Below are positions 42,801-51,869 of a stretch of DNA of 64,000 nt, one piece after another (the first letter of the stretch is position 1; each line of letters opens with the position of its first letter). This DNA is from a virus, in the IMG/VR virus record IMGVR_UViG_3300020202_000062, positions 62,001 to 126,000 of that record; one strand, given 5' to 3'. Both the position numbers and the translations under genes were made by a program. The notes below the pieces were generated by a model. It ran no database searches. It saw only the letters and a program-made list of their open reading frames with translations, and was not told the origin of the DNA.

Positions 42801-44975
42801 GGTCCAGGCGGCAGGAATAACGCTGTCACCAAGATCCTCTGGAACTTCTACATTAGGGTTAGTTACCTCAATCTGATAGGTTCTTGTTGCTCCACGAACG
42901 CGCTCTAAATCAGCAGCAGAGATGCTAGAATCAATGATTTGCTTAAGTGTCTGCTCTGAAAGTATGCGCTGCCATACGTTTGTGGGAGTTGCTGATGCAG
43001 TTGTGAGAGATACGAACCTATTGGCGTCCTTCTCGCGCTGTGATAACGCCTCTCCATCAATAACCCATGAAGCCTTCCAAGGCGAAGAGAATGTCCATGA
43101 GGTTGAGTAGTCTGTCTCATCCCTTCCATCTAAGGCGCGATCTTTGACGGCCAGAAGGCAGAGATTGTAGAAGAACTTGTACGCACCCTCTACGGTGCTT
43201 GAATTAACATAACGGTTGTAGTCTGCCCTTGAAACTTCGTGCCCAGCAGTATCGAATCGATTACGTGCAACACGCTTACCGGTTACATGAGAGAACAGCA
43301 TGTTAACTGCCTCAAGTGAACCGATCGTAGAGAAGATCAAATGCCCACCATTTAAGGTTGGCTTGTGTAAGAGACACGGCTTGTACTGACCAGAGTTATT
43401 CTGGGCTTCCATAAGTACGATGTAGTCACCTGGGTAATCTAAGATGTACTGGCAGTAGCCATCCCCGAATGTTCCATATCCACCGTTCTTATATGGTGAT
43501 ATTGAGTTGTATTCATCGTCTGAGCCGTCATTAAAGTTCCATCCACCGTACTCTTGATCTGCGTTCCACAAGAAGTACTCGTCATTCTTTGGTCGGATGG
43601 TACCTCCATCGATCCATCCATAGTCGCCTTCTTCGGAGATACGGCTAGCGTCAGCGGCATTAACGGCACATGTAGTCTCGATACCGAGTCCCTCTGGGAC
43701 GGTGTGGTTGTGCATGTCAATGATAAGAGTCTTTCCTAGTTGTTCGGTGAAGTATCTGATCTTCTGCATGTACGGCTGGAAGTCGAATGAAAGCACCCTT
43801 GGGCACCACAGTAGTATGTCGAATTTCCTTAGGTCGCTGTAACTAATATCATCAAAGTCAACGGTCCAGTAATCTTCGTCTTCCTGGTCATCGACAGATG
43901 CAGTATCTTCCTCGTCGGTGTGTAGAGGATTGATGAACTGAATCTCGGTGGCGTTGTAATCACTACGCATGAGATTGAGGAATGCGTAGGTGGCATCGCT
44001 GTGTCTATTTCCGTCGGTGATGATAACACCGGCTTTGATGGCTGCGGCTTCCTTGGATGGATCTACTGTGTAGTTCTCTGTGAAGCTAGCCTTTACTCTC
44101 CATCTGAACAGTTGGAAGATGCGCGGATCAGCCATAGCCTTCTTGGGCACAAAGATGCGATATCCTTCTACGTCCGGATGAGGCTCACCTAGGATCTGTT
44201 CCTTCAGGGTGGCTGGCTTTGTTGAGTACCACTTCTTGTTGCGGTTGTTTAGATCTACTACGTCAGACTCTTCTGGCCTGTATGAGTAGTATGCCTGAGG
44301 ATTTAGGATCTCTTTGTATGAGAGTTCCTGATTCTTCAACTTGCCGTCAGTGCCTACCTCGACCTTATTGTAGGTTAGGTACAGGTTCTCGTTGTCGTCT
44401 ACATCCACAAAAGCCCAGACACGATAAGCGTCTGTAGTTTGGTCGGTATCTTCAACTGTGGTATTTGCTGGTGTTATGCGGATTTTGTATCGCGCCCTAC
44501 CCTGCTCATCTACATAGTCACGCCCATCGGCGTCTACCACTTTGATGTCTTCAAGTTCGAAAGTCCTTAGTTCTGATCCTAAGGTCAACCCCTGAAAGTC
44601 TACATGGAAGTAACGGCTTACGTGGACGTAAGGCAAGATTGAGTCTGATGTGTACTCAGATCCTGGGGTGGATAAGAAGTCTTCATCTATTGTGAATACG
44701 TCAGCGACAGCAGGGAACTCGTCCTCCACTATCTGATTACCGCTCTCGTCCTCTAGAATGCCCATTCGGTTGGCATACATGATTCGATACTGGTCTGCTA
44801 CTGACACAGTGTTCTCTTCGACCACATTTGATGTGTCGACAATTACCACATTCTTAGATGGGGTCAGTGATGGCGATTGAATCCAGGCAAGATTGACAGC
44901 ATCCTCGGGGACTCTTACGCCTCGCCTAAATGCCTTTTCATTACCTTCGGTACTTCTGTCTTCAAACGCCTTCAT
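39801..44975 (-). CDS. Giant tail protein with peptidoglycan-binding domain (about 1,724 aa)
   Basis: Near residues 330-640 a domain with FDILLWCPRVLSF and TLIIDMHNHTVPEGLG looks like an alpha/beta, class-I-amidotransferase-like fold. Near 881-955, KTEEAIKQFQTKCHLRFRNG followed by AETWAAIGY is a peptidoglycan-binding domain type 1. The rest is beta-rich. The start is ATG at 44975; a GTG three bases earlier overlaps the upstream stop. A wall-binding, adhesin-like part of the tail tip is likely. The amidotransferase-like call is tentative. Confidence 0.7.
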   Translation of the reverse strand: MKAFEDRSTEGNEKAFRRGVRVPEDAVNLAWIQSPSLTPSKNVVIVDTSNVVEENTVSVADQYRIMYANRMGILEDESGNQIVEDEFPAVADVFTIDEDFLSTPGSEYTSDSILPYVHVSRYFHVDFQGLTLGSELRTFELEDIKVVDADGRDYVDEQGRARYKIRITPANTTVEDTDQTTDAYRVWAFVDVDDNENLYLTYNKVEVGTDGKLKNQELSYKEILNPQAYYSYRPEESDVVDLNNRNKKWYSTKPATLKEQILGEPHPDVEGYRIFVPKKAMADPRIFQLFRWRVKASFTENYTVDPSKEAAAIKAGVIITDGNRHSDATYAFLNLMRSDYNATEIQFINPLHTDEEDTASVDDQEDEDYWTVDFDDISYSDLRKFDILLWCPRVLSFDFQPYMQKIRYFTEQLGKTLIIDMHNHTVPEGLGIETTCAVNAADASRISEEGDYGWIDGGTIRPKNDEYFLWNADQEYGGWNFNDGSDDEYNSISPYKNGGYGTFGDGYCQYILDYPGDYIVLMEAQNNSGQYKPCLLHKPTLNGGHLIFSTIGSLEAVNMLFSHVTGKRVARNRFDTAGHEVSRADYNRYVNSSTVEGAYKFFYNLCLLAVKDRALDGRDETDYSTSWTFSSPWKASWVIDGEALSQREKDANRFVSLTTASATPTNVWQRILSEQTLKQIIDSSISAADLERVRGATRTYQIEVTNPNVEVPEDLGDSVIPAAWTIAYTPKFEVPIDLGPHVIREELVTGDFEEGQYVYREYPPKPYGVQVRVNYNATAQDSTEETVDWTASGTAKLTREVTEYENVTVDDDTEIIMSWSSHGKNKTTFTSGRAFDQGTKHPNYLRTWQDDNYYGDEKGTLAGGLLSWPFWGATVRLEKGGSGNISDWVKFVQMTMNKLKFFGFLKNTEYLEVNGRYDNSSNGKKTEEAIKQFQTKCHLRFRNGVVDAETWAAIGYQVINLGSLVGPTSSRDYTKFYDWPKGRIMKKHISDWNAQTYYAKRSDLKNSPGNIWDVFSVELDDRYKIHGVKITPYLEGNSKQMLLHAIDVKTHSAPGPFHLGGYDMGKARVTSLGLPIPDGPGTYFPVGPYEGNVVIVGVGQNGKSGWGDSRMLGIKDILIYGKGKKTERREVVRQVTINNYPINASGRNVVVRSGYDTTVQANPHDYASGTLSDVNWTNITVNNPKVSIVGATSSGLIRLRNNIVVNHVNSRYTFGPEYEPGSSETWYSMDENGNRRIAPESGWIRKTDGIKLLCDADGKPAGFPAMPTSVGTNETQRHYMSLSVDLTTNDASVFVGFYDKRKKEFIVNSSGIPEMTYMEYLDRGPENVYVGVISNYELNTTNTLPVSADAPKIPFRWAMPVYGVKVKSGAQIQIEPLPENLGAADVWPVPVRIGSFNRKVKIRPRNQGPLDGYLGSYQGSDVRAFYSIPESELGGWSTLHGRPNVDIKGEHPVVIDETTIQLRQAPLLMVKEPSNVSSSYADPVRPALKVYTRSTASSPWTELSWPDIADYNASTGEITLASPLASDEANLVKVDYTTKRSVYNFKQYDGRYLNLNPNPGNTRNLVGRPVYIYIVPAFVKDSNGSVITDSVNTRTLRFRMDTNIFDPLDPEYDPLAVQLGVVYIAPALDINDLVILDTRRRGGGAKDSLNLEEIRRMVSESIGYWDIGFGGGVSYQKGGFVIIRLPEELKTQFPKEQEIINVIERNITAGVRYKLEDLHGRSWT

Positions 44976-44977
44976 CA

Positions 44978-47900
44978 CTAAACATCCCTGTAGTCCGGGT
45001 GCATCGACTGCAAACCATCTAACGTAACATCATAAAACCCTGAACCTAAGAAGCCCAACTGGTACTGGTCGTATCGCGGAATTGCGTACCAAGCCGGTGG
45101 CTCCCATTCTATAGTAACAGGTGTCGCTGCGCTATTAGGAGTTGCTTCGTCATAATAAACAGGATATCCGTTTATATCAGAGTAATATGGGTTAGTGTCT
45201 GCTGCGTTTGCCATCTGGACTAGAGGAACCGACAGATTGGTGAAGCCCTCTGAGCCGTATTGGAGATCAGGTGTCTCCAGCCAGAATACAACGTCACCAA
45301 CCATGTCGTATTGAGGGGTTGCCGATGCAGAGACTCTGTCTGTTTCGACCATGACAAACCAGTAACCTGGATCCCATGGCGTTGCAGCCGTGAAGGGACC
45401 CACGGTGAATCGTCCCAATGAATCTGCGGTGACCGACCCATCGTATGGTAGGTCTGTGTTTAGTACTGTGTAGATATCCCTACCCTTACGGTAGTTAACC
45501 TTGGCCGAGGCTACTGGTAGCCGAGATGAATTCTCAACCTTACCGAATACCCTAACCTTGGTCAATCCATCGGCAGGGATGGTGTCTACTTCGGGTAGGG
45601 CAGTCAACCTATAAGATGGGGTGGCTGACTGTTCAATGTCGAAGTTGAATGAGGCAGATACGTCACCGGTGATGGTCACTGTTCCTGTCATACTCGCAGT
45701 AGAACCGCCAGCGGTCAGGAATACAACTGCGCTACCGTTATCGTCTGTCAATACAACGAAGTTGGAACTTGATCCATTTCCGCTTGGGATAGCGAATCCG
45801 TCCGCATCCGTGACAGGGATATCGAACTCTCCCCATGAGGTGCTCATGTTGAAGGTTTGGTTTGGCTTAGGATTGCCATACTCATCAACCGAACGAATAG
45901 TGATAAGCATATAATCCTGGCCGTCTGCCAGAAGTTTAGATGGGCTGTACCTTACTTCGATTCCTGCTAACGAGTACTCTTCAAACGAGATGAAGAGGAA
46001 CCCTTCTTCCACTGTCGTATAGAATGTGTTTAGCGGCACGTCGATTGGTGTAGCCTCATCGTATACTGAGTCCTCATAGGTTACAGTATACCCACTTGCA
46101 CCGAAGTCTACAGGCAACTTATCGAAGACCAACTTAGTTCTTTGGCTGCCGTCAGTATGGATGTAATCGTTGTATGCGTAGAATGAACGGTTGAGTTTGT
46201 ATGTTACTTCGTAGATCTTGTCGCGATCGGTTACACCTACAGTACTGATTTCGTTTGTAAATGTCTCAGTGTCGGCCTCAACAGGTAGACCGGTCTCTAG
46301 ATCTGTCACGGAAACCTCATACAGATCTTCGTAACCCAGGAACAGTTTGTTGGTGCCCGACCCGTAAACATTCTGCTTACCACGGAGAGTTAGTCCTGGC
46401 GTTGCAGTGTCATAGAATGCTACCTGACGCATCAACTGTGGACTGGCTTCGTCGGTATACACAATAATGGGAGCACCCTGGCGAGCGACTGACTCAAGCA
46501 CTGGTGTGGCTGAAGTGACTGTCTCGTCCTTGCGATTGGCATATAGGTAGTATTCGCTCTCTCGGTCATAGAACCACCCAGAGTGAACCTGTGGATGCCA
46601 TGCCGGGTGAATGCCTGGGCGTAGGCGTGCTCGGATTGCTATAGGAGAGTATGCATACACTTCCGAATCGTCATCCCACTCCTCCTCGATAGCATCATCG
46701 GGGTAAGTAACTGATGTTCCATCATCAAAAGCGGGCTTAACTGTGTTGCTATCCATCCATACAATAACGTTGTCGTTATCTAAGACTTCTGCGCCCATCC
46801 AGGTTACAACGAAGTTCTCGGTATTGGGAATGTTGAAGTCATCCCTATTGAGGATAAGGCTAGTCAAGTAGAAGTTCGTGTTGCCAATAGGGGCAGGCAC
46901 TCCGTTTCTCCATGGACCGTTCTCGTCTACGTATCCCTCTACTTCTGTGGTTTGTGTTGCCTCGAAGATATTCCACTGACCACTCGCCACTGGGTAATCT
47001 GTAGCACCAGAGCCTATAGAGAATTCTAGGGTTGTAACAGCCGTTGAGAACTGCCTGACTCCCGCCCCATCCCAGTTGGCACTGCCATTGACTAGTAGAT
47101 ATTCCTTCGAAATGAAGGTTGAGTTAAAGTCGGGGTCAACAACATATGCTCCGTGTGTGCCGTCATCGTCCTGAGTAATGATTTCAACTTCATACTTCTT
47201 ATTTGGAGTTGCTTCCAGATATGGGTTCCATGAAATTTCCGGAATGGTGATTGTCATACTCTGCTGAGTAAGATCAGGCACTGCTCCATTCATGAGGATG
47301 TTGAACATCTGCTTCTCTGACTTCCATCTACCAATAGTGTAGGAAGTTGTTAGCGGTTCAAATACAACACTAGGGGTTCCTGAACCACCGTAGGTTAGTG
47401 CAGTCTGAGCATTGTTTGCTGTCAACTTCGACGCAGAGTTATCTGACCACCATGCTCTGGCATTGCCAGTTGTGGGGAAGTCTGCAAATGCTTGGATATC
47501 TGGATTGAATCTACCGAAGTAAAGAGCAACAGAGTCCACATCGTTAATATGAATAGAAAATGGTGTAGCGGCTGAAGTATCGTATTCGTTACCTGACGCA
47601 TCGTACCAAATCTGCTCATCGTCCAGGTGTCCGTCTTCTGCCCAGATCCTGTAGGTTGCGTAGCAGTTGGCTGTATTTGTGGGGTTGGCTGCGTCTACGT
47701 TGCTCTTGCTTGAGAGTTGGAAACTGTGGTAGTAGACAGATGGTGTCGCTGCTGAGTCGGTGATTCGGACCGTCAGCCAGTCTTCCACTGTCGGATTGTC
47801 GTATACTTTACGGTCAGCAGATCCGTAGATGTAAACGTCTGCTGCAACCTTTGGATATAAGTTGACTGAGTCGCGCTGTCTACCTCGGGCCTTTAGCCTA

Positions 47901-49372
47901 ACAGTAAACTGCTGCGTGCCACCTGGTGCGTCTGGTCGGATAACCAATAGGTCGTCACCATCACCAACACCAGTCTGAATGTATTCTTCCGGAACTGGCG
48001 TAGCATCTAGCCTATATGGCAGGACTGCATATCCCTCGTTCTCTAGGCCACCAACATCCCAGAACGATTGCTGCCACTTGAAGTATCCCCAGGTCGTTGG
48101 GTACTTTTCGGCAAGTTGTTCAACCAATGAATAGAATCTTGGGTTTGGCACATTGTCATATCCCATATACGGGGTTGCGCCGTCTACATCGTCTTCGATG
48201 TCAGACATCTCTAAAACGTACGGTGTAGCCCCTGCATAGTTTGAGTCAGGAGTTGCGCCGAACGCCTGCCACAGATTGAGTTCTCGACGTAGAGCCAACT
48301 TGAATGCTTCGACGCCAACACCTGGCCTATTGATATGCACGTCGAGAATACGGATCTTGTACGTTTCATTATCTTCTAGGAGGTGGCGGTCAAGGTCTAC
48401 CATTAGACCAAAGTCATCGAACCAGTTCCATACATGATGGGGATTCTGATTGTAGATTTCTTCGTTGAGTTCTAGATTCTCATACGACTTGCGAGTGTAG
48501 ACAACCCTCTTGAGTTCATCCCAGAAGAATACATCTTCATCTTCTCCTGCGGCATAAAACTCTTCTAGGCTGGCTGTGCGAGCCAACTGAACGTCATCGC
48601 CAACAATGCTCCACAGAACCTCGGGAGCGTCAGCCGCAGCGTACACCCAGGCAACCTGAGTTACATCTGCCGTATCAATATAACGCTGTAGGTCCAAGTA
48701 GTTAAGACCGTAATCTAGATCATCTAGCCACTGACCGGCTACTGCATTGACTAACTGTGCGCCTACGCTAAGTGGGGTAGCAGACTCGGAGTCTAGATCG
48801 CGAGTCTCCATCCATTCTGGGAATGTATCCAGAACGGTTCTGGTTCGGTCGTAGAGTGGTGCCATGACTGGAGTGTCAATCTCAATACGAATCAGAACCT
48901 CTACGCCAATATCAGCGGTGTCTAGTGTGGTGTTTAACCTCAATACAAACCTAGCGTATCTGTAAGAATCAATGATGAAGATAGGATTATTGGCATAGTT
49001 GTTAGTCTGGCTTGCCCACTCATCTGGATACTCTAAGTCGGGATCGTCAATGGTGTAGATATCAAGTATGGGAGTGATATCACCTGTTCCGGGGAGATTT
49101 GTAAACTCCACCTGATACGACATGATGTCGATGCGGCCACTGTAATCAATGTAGCGGCCAGAAGAGATAATTCCGGAGTCTGTTACGTTTGCAGATATTT
49201 GATTGATACCCGTCCAGGTGCGATCACCCAGAGAGTTTAGACCATAGTTTGACTTGGTAGTCGAGTAGTTCTTGTAAACATCATTATTATACAGGTCTAT
49301 AACCTCAGAAGACCAGACCGCACCGGCCTGGTCAAAATCATCCTGAGTTAGACGTAAGTAGTAAACCTTCAC
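44978..49372 (-). CDS. Giant tail protein rich in Ala-Thr-Pro tripeptides (1,464 aa)
   Basis: A 1,464-residue acidic, Asp- and Tyr-rich virion-type protein. The first 450 residues resemble the start of tail/baseplate proteins (FPEWMETRDLDSESATPL). Residues about 1137-1257 are bacterial Ig-like (Big/invasin) (LITIRSVDEYGNPKPNQTF; VVLTDDNGSAVVFLTAGG), and a second such unit follows. Sixteen Ala-Thr-Pro tripeptides are spread from about residue 198 to 1420, encoded by different synonymous codons. No transmembrane segment is seen. It is probably an adhesin or tip fibre. The repeated tripeptide has no explanation from the family. Confidence 0.7.
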   Translation of the reverse strand: MKVYYLRLTQDDFDQAGAVWSSEVIDLYNNDVYKNYSTTKSNYGLNSLGDRTWTGINQISANVTDSGIISSGRYIDYSGRIDIMSYQVEFTNLPGTGDITPILDIYTIDDPDLEYPDEWASQTNNYANNPIFIIDSYRYARFVLRLNTTLDTADIGVEVLIRIEIDTPVMAPLYDRTRTVLDTFPEWMETRDLDSESATPLSVGAQLVNAVAGQWLDDLDYGLNYLDLQRYIDTADVTQVAWVYAAADAPEVLWSIVGDDVQLARTASLEEFYAAGEDEDVFFWDELKRVVYTRKSYENLELNEEIYNQNPHHVWNWFDDFGLMVDLDRHLLEDNETYKIRILDVHINRPGVGVEAFKLALRRELNLWQAFGATPDSNYAGATPYVLEMSDIEDDVDGATPYMGYDNVPNPRFYSLVEQLAEKYPTTWGYFKWQQSFWDVGGLENEGYAVLPYRLDATPVPEEYIQTGVGDGDDLLVIRPDAPGGTQQFTVRLKARGRQRDSVNLYPKVAADVYIYGSADRKVYDNPTVEDWLTVRITDSAATPSVYYHSFQLSSKSNVDAANPTNTANCYATYRIWAEDGHLDDEQIWYDASGNEYDTSAATPFSIHINDVDSVALYFGRFNPDIQAFADFPTTGNARAWWSDNSASKLTANNAQTALTYGGSGTPSVVFEPLTTSYTIGRWKSEKQMFNILMNGAVPDLTQQSMTITIPEISWNPYLEATPNKKYEVEIITQDDDGTHGAYVVDPDFNSTFISKEYLLVNGSANWDGAGVRQFSTAVTTLEFSIGSGATDYPVASGQWNIFEATQTTEVEGYVDENGPWRNGVPAPIGNTNFYLTSLILNRDDFNIPNTENFVVTWMGAEVLDNDNVIVWMDSNTVKPAFDDGTSVTYPDDAIEEEWDDDSEVYAYSPIAIRARLRPGIHPAWHPQVHSGWFYDRESEYYLYANRKDETVTSATPVLESVARQGAPIIVYTDEASPQLMRQVAFYDTATPGLTLRGKQNVYGSGTNKLFLGYEDLYEVSVTDLETGLPVEADTETFTNEISTVGVTDRDKIYEVTYKLNRSFYAYNDYIHTDGSQRTKLVFDKLPVDFGASGYTVTYEDSVYDEATPIDVPLNTFYTTVEEGFLFISFEEYSLAGIEVRYSPSKLLADGQDYMLITIRSVDEYGNPKPNQTFNMSTSWGEFDIPVTDADGFAIPSGNGSSSNFVVLTDDNGSAVVFLTAGGSTASMTGTVTITGDVSASFNFDIEQSATPSYRLTALPEVDTIPADGLTKVRVFGKVENSSRLPVASAKVNYRKGRDIYTVLNTDLPYDGSVTADSLGRFTVGPFTAATPWDPGYWFVMVETDRVSASATPQYDMVGDVVFWLETPDLQYGSEGFTNLSVPLVQMANAADTNPYYSDINGYPVYYDEATPNSAATPVTIEWEPPAWYAIPRYDQYQLGFLGSGFYDVTLDGLQSMHPDYRDV

Positions 49373-49390
49373 TTGTAAACTCCCTAGGGC

Positions 49391-50296
49391 TTAACAGGAA
49401 GCTAAGCCTACATAATTAACACCTACAGATCGGTGAGTATCCTTGAACCAACCCTTACATGACTGACATTGGTACTGCTGGAAGATCGCTGTTGTAGTAC
49501 GGGAAACTCCGCGCTTCTGGACATGCTTAGATCCACATCTTGGGCATCCTGCGTCCACGTTGTATAGCCTTCTGTTTGGTAGGTTTGGAATCCATGGCAG
49601 TAGTTCGTGGTACATGTCTTCCATCAGGGTGACATCGCGCCTATTGTAACGCTCCATTGACTTCCACGCCTTAGCATCACCTGCTAGGCACTTCGCCCAT
49701 AGTTCGAAGCCTTCATGCTGAACTTTGCCCTCTAAGCCTAACTGCTTGGATACATGCTCCAACTTCCGGCTCTGAAACTTAAACTTCTTGGATAGGCTAT
49801 AAAGATCAACATTCTTGTACGGTGACGGTGGACCCATCTTTGCTTCTAGAAACTCTCTGTTCAGATGAGGGATGTCGAAAGTGGTGCCGTTGTAGTGCAT
49901 CACTGCGTCTGCCTCATCTAAAAGGTTCCAAGCGGCTTCGATCATTTCCTGATGGCCATCTTGAGTTGAGAAGAACATAGTCTTCTTCTTCTGATCGCCT
50001 AACCATTTTGCCGAGAAACATATGACCTTGGCGGTCTCCACAATCTGGTTGAGTCCTACGTTCTGGTCCCAAAGGCCCCAAGTGTAAACTAGGTTAGGTG
50101 AAGTCTCGATATCTAGGAGAAGTATCTTGGGACCTTGCCCAGTCTCTCTGATAATCTCATCTAACTTCTCTTCGAACTCCAACTGCTTGTTGACCTTGTC
50201 AGCCTCGCGCTTACACTGAGGATTGTGGTACTTCTGGTTATGTGTTCTAGGGGTGAAATATTCACCACACTCAGAACTTGCACACTTGATAGTCAA
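49391..50296 (-). CDS. DEDDy 3'-5' exonuclease-like protein with zinc ribbons
   Basis: A 301-residue protein. The N-terminus has a Cys/His knuckle (CASSECGEYF ... NPQC). The middle is a DnaQ/PolB-like exonuclease fold: ILLLDIETSP (Asp-Glu, about 58-67), MHYNGTTFDIPHLN (about 133-146), and YNRRDVTLMEDM (Tyr-x3-Asp, about 218-229), the DEDDy type. A C-terminal zinc ribbon (CPRCGSKHVQKRG ... CQSCKGWF, about 253-285) resembles transposase-type ribbons. It could proofread or trim DNA, but it is encoded among tail genes between the 1,464-residue protein and baseplate J. RNA or DNA substrate is not known. Confidence 0.8.
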   Translation of the reverse strand: MTIKCASSECGEYFTPRTHNQKYHNPQCKREADKVNKQLEFEEKLDEIIRETGQGPKILLLDIETSPNLVYTWGLWDQNVGLNQIVETAKVICFSAKWLGDQKKKTMFFSTQDGHQEMIEAAWNLLDEADAVMHYNGTTFDIPHLNREFLEAKMGPPSPYKNVDLYSLSKKFKFQSRKLEHVSKQLGLEGKVQHEGFELWAKCLAGDAKAWKSMERYNRRDVTLMEDMYHELLPWIPNLPNRRLYNVDAGCPRCGSKHVQKRGVSRTTTAIFQQYQCQSCKGWFKDTHRSVGVNYVGLASC

Positions 50297-50307
50297 ATCG
50301 ACTCCTC

Positions 50308-51453
50308 TTATTGTGTTACTGCTACTTCAATTCGCCCAGCAACAACTAGTTCGTCTTCGTTAGGCTTGTAGTTCTTCCGCAACGTCTCTGTGCCGTTTTT
50401 GGCGAATGTAGTAATATGTAAGTCACTGATCAGGTCTGAACTCTCTAGAACGATCTGAACAAGTCTATTATACACCAAAGTCTGGCCGGGTAGTAAAGAA
50501 TTCAGATAACGAATTACCGCAATCCTTGCCCTACCTGCCACTACGTCAGCCTGCGCTGACGTTAGACTCGGTGTAATTAGTGATATCGTAATGTCAAATG
50601 GGACCAACTCTGGATCTTTGACAAACATTGTAACACCGACAGGACGTACCGTTTCAAGTGCCGATAGAACTTCTCTTCTAACACGAGCCTGGAAGGTAGT
50701 ATCTTCTGCGGTTAGGATTACCTCGAAGGACCCCAGGCCGTAAGGTGCTGTACGGATTCGGATATCTCTAACACCGTTGATGCTCAATGCTTTGAATCGA
50801 ATAGCCTCCACAGTTCCAGATGCTGCGACCCTTACTGACTTGATGATTCTGGCCCTATACGTAGCATCGTCTTCTGAACTGGCTTGCTGCTGAATAGACT
50901 TGGGATTGGTGCACTTAACTGATGCTCCTGCTGGAGACATAAAATTATGCACAGTTAGGGATCCTGCACCGGCCGTATGTACTGAATCATTGAAGGCTGG
51001 GCGGATACTACCAAATGCTCGCGTCCTACCGGCAGGTATAACAACCTGCTCTGTCAAGACGTAAGTGAACTGAGCACCTACAAATCCATCGATGCTTGAG
51101 TAGACCCTGGTACCAGCAGGGATGGTGATATCTGTATGATAGGGTGAATCTAGATAGAAGTAGAAACTACCACTTCTCTTGTCGATTGCGGTAAGTTCTG
51201 AAACCGTCTTACGCTGGACGTTATACAGGGAGCCAATAAGGTCTAAGGCTCGACCTGTAGCAGTAGACACAACGGACTGTGCCAAGTTGTAGTCAAGAGC
51301 GTCGTAGGCATCACCGATCTCATTGACAATGGCTTCGGTAAACGCCCTGGCGACGGAGCCTGGTCCGATGGCCGTAATCGGTGTTTCATCTTGCAACTTC
51401 TGCAAAGCCTGCCTAAGGATGTCTGACTTCTTCTTCTTCACATATAGCGCCAT
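50308..51453 (-). CDS. Baseplate J-like protein
   Basis: A 381-residue protein matching baseplate J/gp47-like proteins. It has GPGSVARAFTEAIVNEIGDA near residue 31 and TGRALDLIGSLYNVQRK near 67-83. A central FTYVLTEQVVIPAGRTRAFG and SSEDDATYRARIIKSVRVAA near 192-211 follow, and a C-terminal RIAVIRYLNSLLPGQTLVYN. It forms wedge parts of the baseplate. Its start overlaps the gp25-like gene's stop as TAATG. The order J, gp25, hub agrees with contractile or complex tail tips. Confidence 0.88.
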   Translation of the reverse strand: MALYVKKKKSDILRQALQKLQDETPITAIGPGSVARAFTEAIVNEIGDAYDALDYNLAQSVVSTATGRALDLIGSLYNVQRKTVSELTAIDKRSGSFYFYLDSPYHTDITIPAGTRVYSSIDGFVGAQFTYVLTEQVVIPAGRTRAFGSIRPAFNDSVHTAGAGSLTVHNFMSPAGASVKCTNPKSIQQQASSEDDATYRARIIKSVRVAASGTVEAIRFKALSINGVRDIRIRTAPYGLGSFEVILTAEDTTFQARVRREVLSALETVRPVGVTMFVKDPELVPFDITISLITPSLTSAQADVVAGRARIAVIRYLNSLLPGQTLVYNRLVQIVLESSDLISDLHITTFAKNGTETLRKNYKPNEDELVVAGRIEVAVTQ

Positions 51454-51836
51454 TATACTACCTCTAATTCCTGTTCGATAGATAGAAGCAGTGTATTCTG
51501 GCTGGGCGACCCTACGTATAGATCGAACCTAATGGTCTGCGGACCTGTAGGTACGGCGTTGATCGTGATTTGCTTACCGTTGAATCTACCCTCCCTGTTA
51601 AGGGCGGCGCGGATCAGGGCTTTGCCGAACTCTGCTGTTTCTCTAGTCTGAGGCTCTCCATACAGTTTACTTAACTCTGTACCGAGGCTTGGGTATAGCG
51701 TCCAATCTCCTGGCTCTGTCATAAGACGAATATAGGCCTGCTGTGCATCGTCTCTCCAGTTGGTGCCCGTCAAAGCCAGATCACCATTAGGAGATAGTTT
51801 GATGTCACCTGATTGCGAAAAATAAAAATCTGCCAT
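51453..51836 (-). CDS. gp25-like baseplate wedge protein
   Basis: A 127-residue protein of the gp25/gpW lysozyme-like baseplate family. It has DIKLSPNGDLALTGTNWRDD near residue 10, AYIRLMTEPGDWTLYPSLGT near 34, and a C-terminal strand pair (TIRFDLYVGSPSQNTLLLSI). It is followed by baseplate J, as in many phages. It joins wedge to hub. Enzyme activity is not expected. Confidence 0.85.
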   Translation of the reverse strand: MADFYFSQSGDIKLSPNGDLALTGTNWRDDAQQAYIRLMTEPGDWTLYPSLGTELSKLYGEPQTRETAEFGKALIRAALNREGRFNGKQITINAVPTGPQTIRFDLYVGSPSQNTLLLSIEQELEVV

Positions 51837-51869
51837 ACTCAGCCCCTGTTCATAATACTAGTAGCGGAC

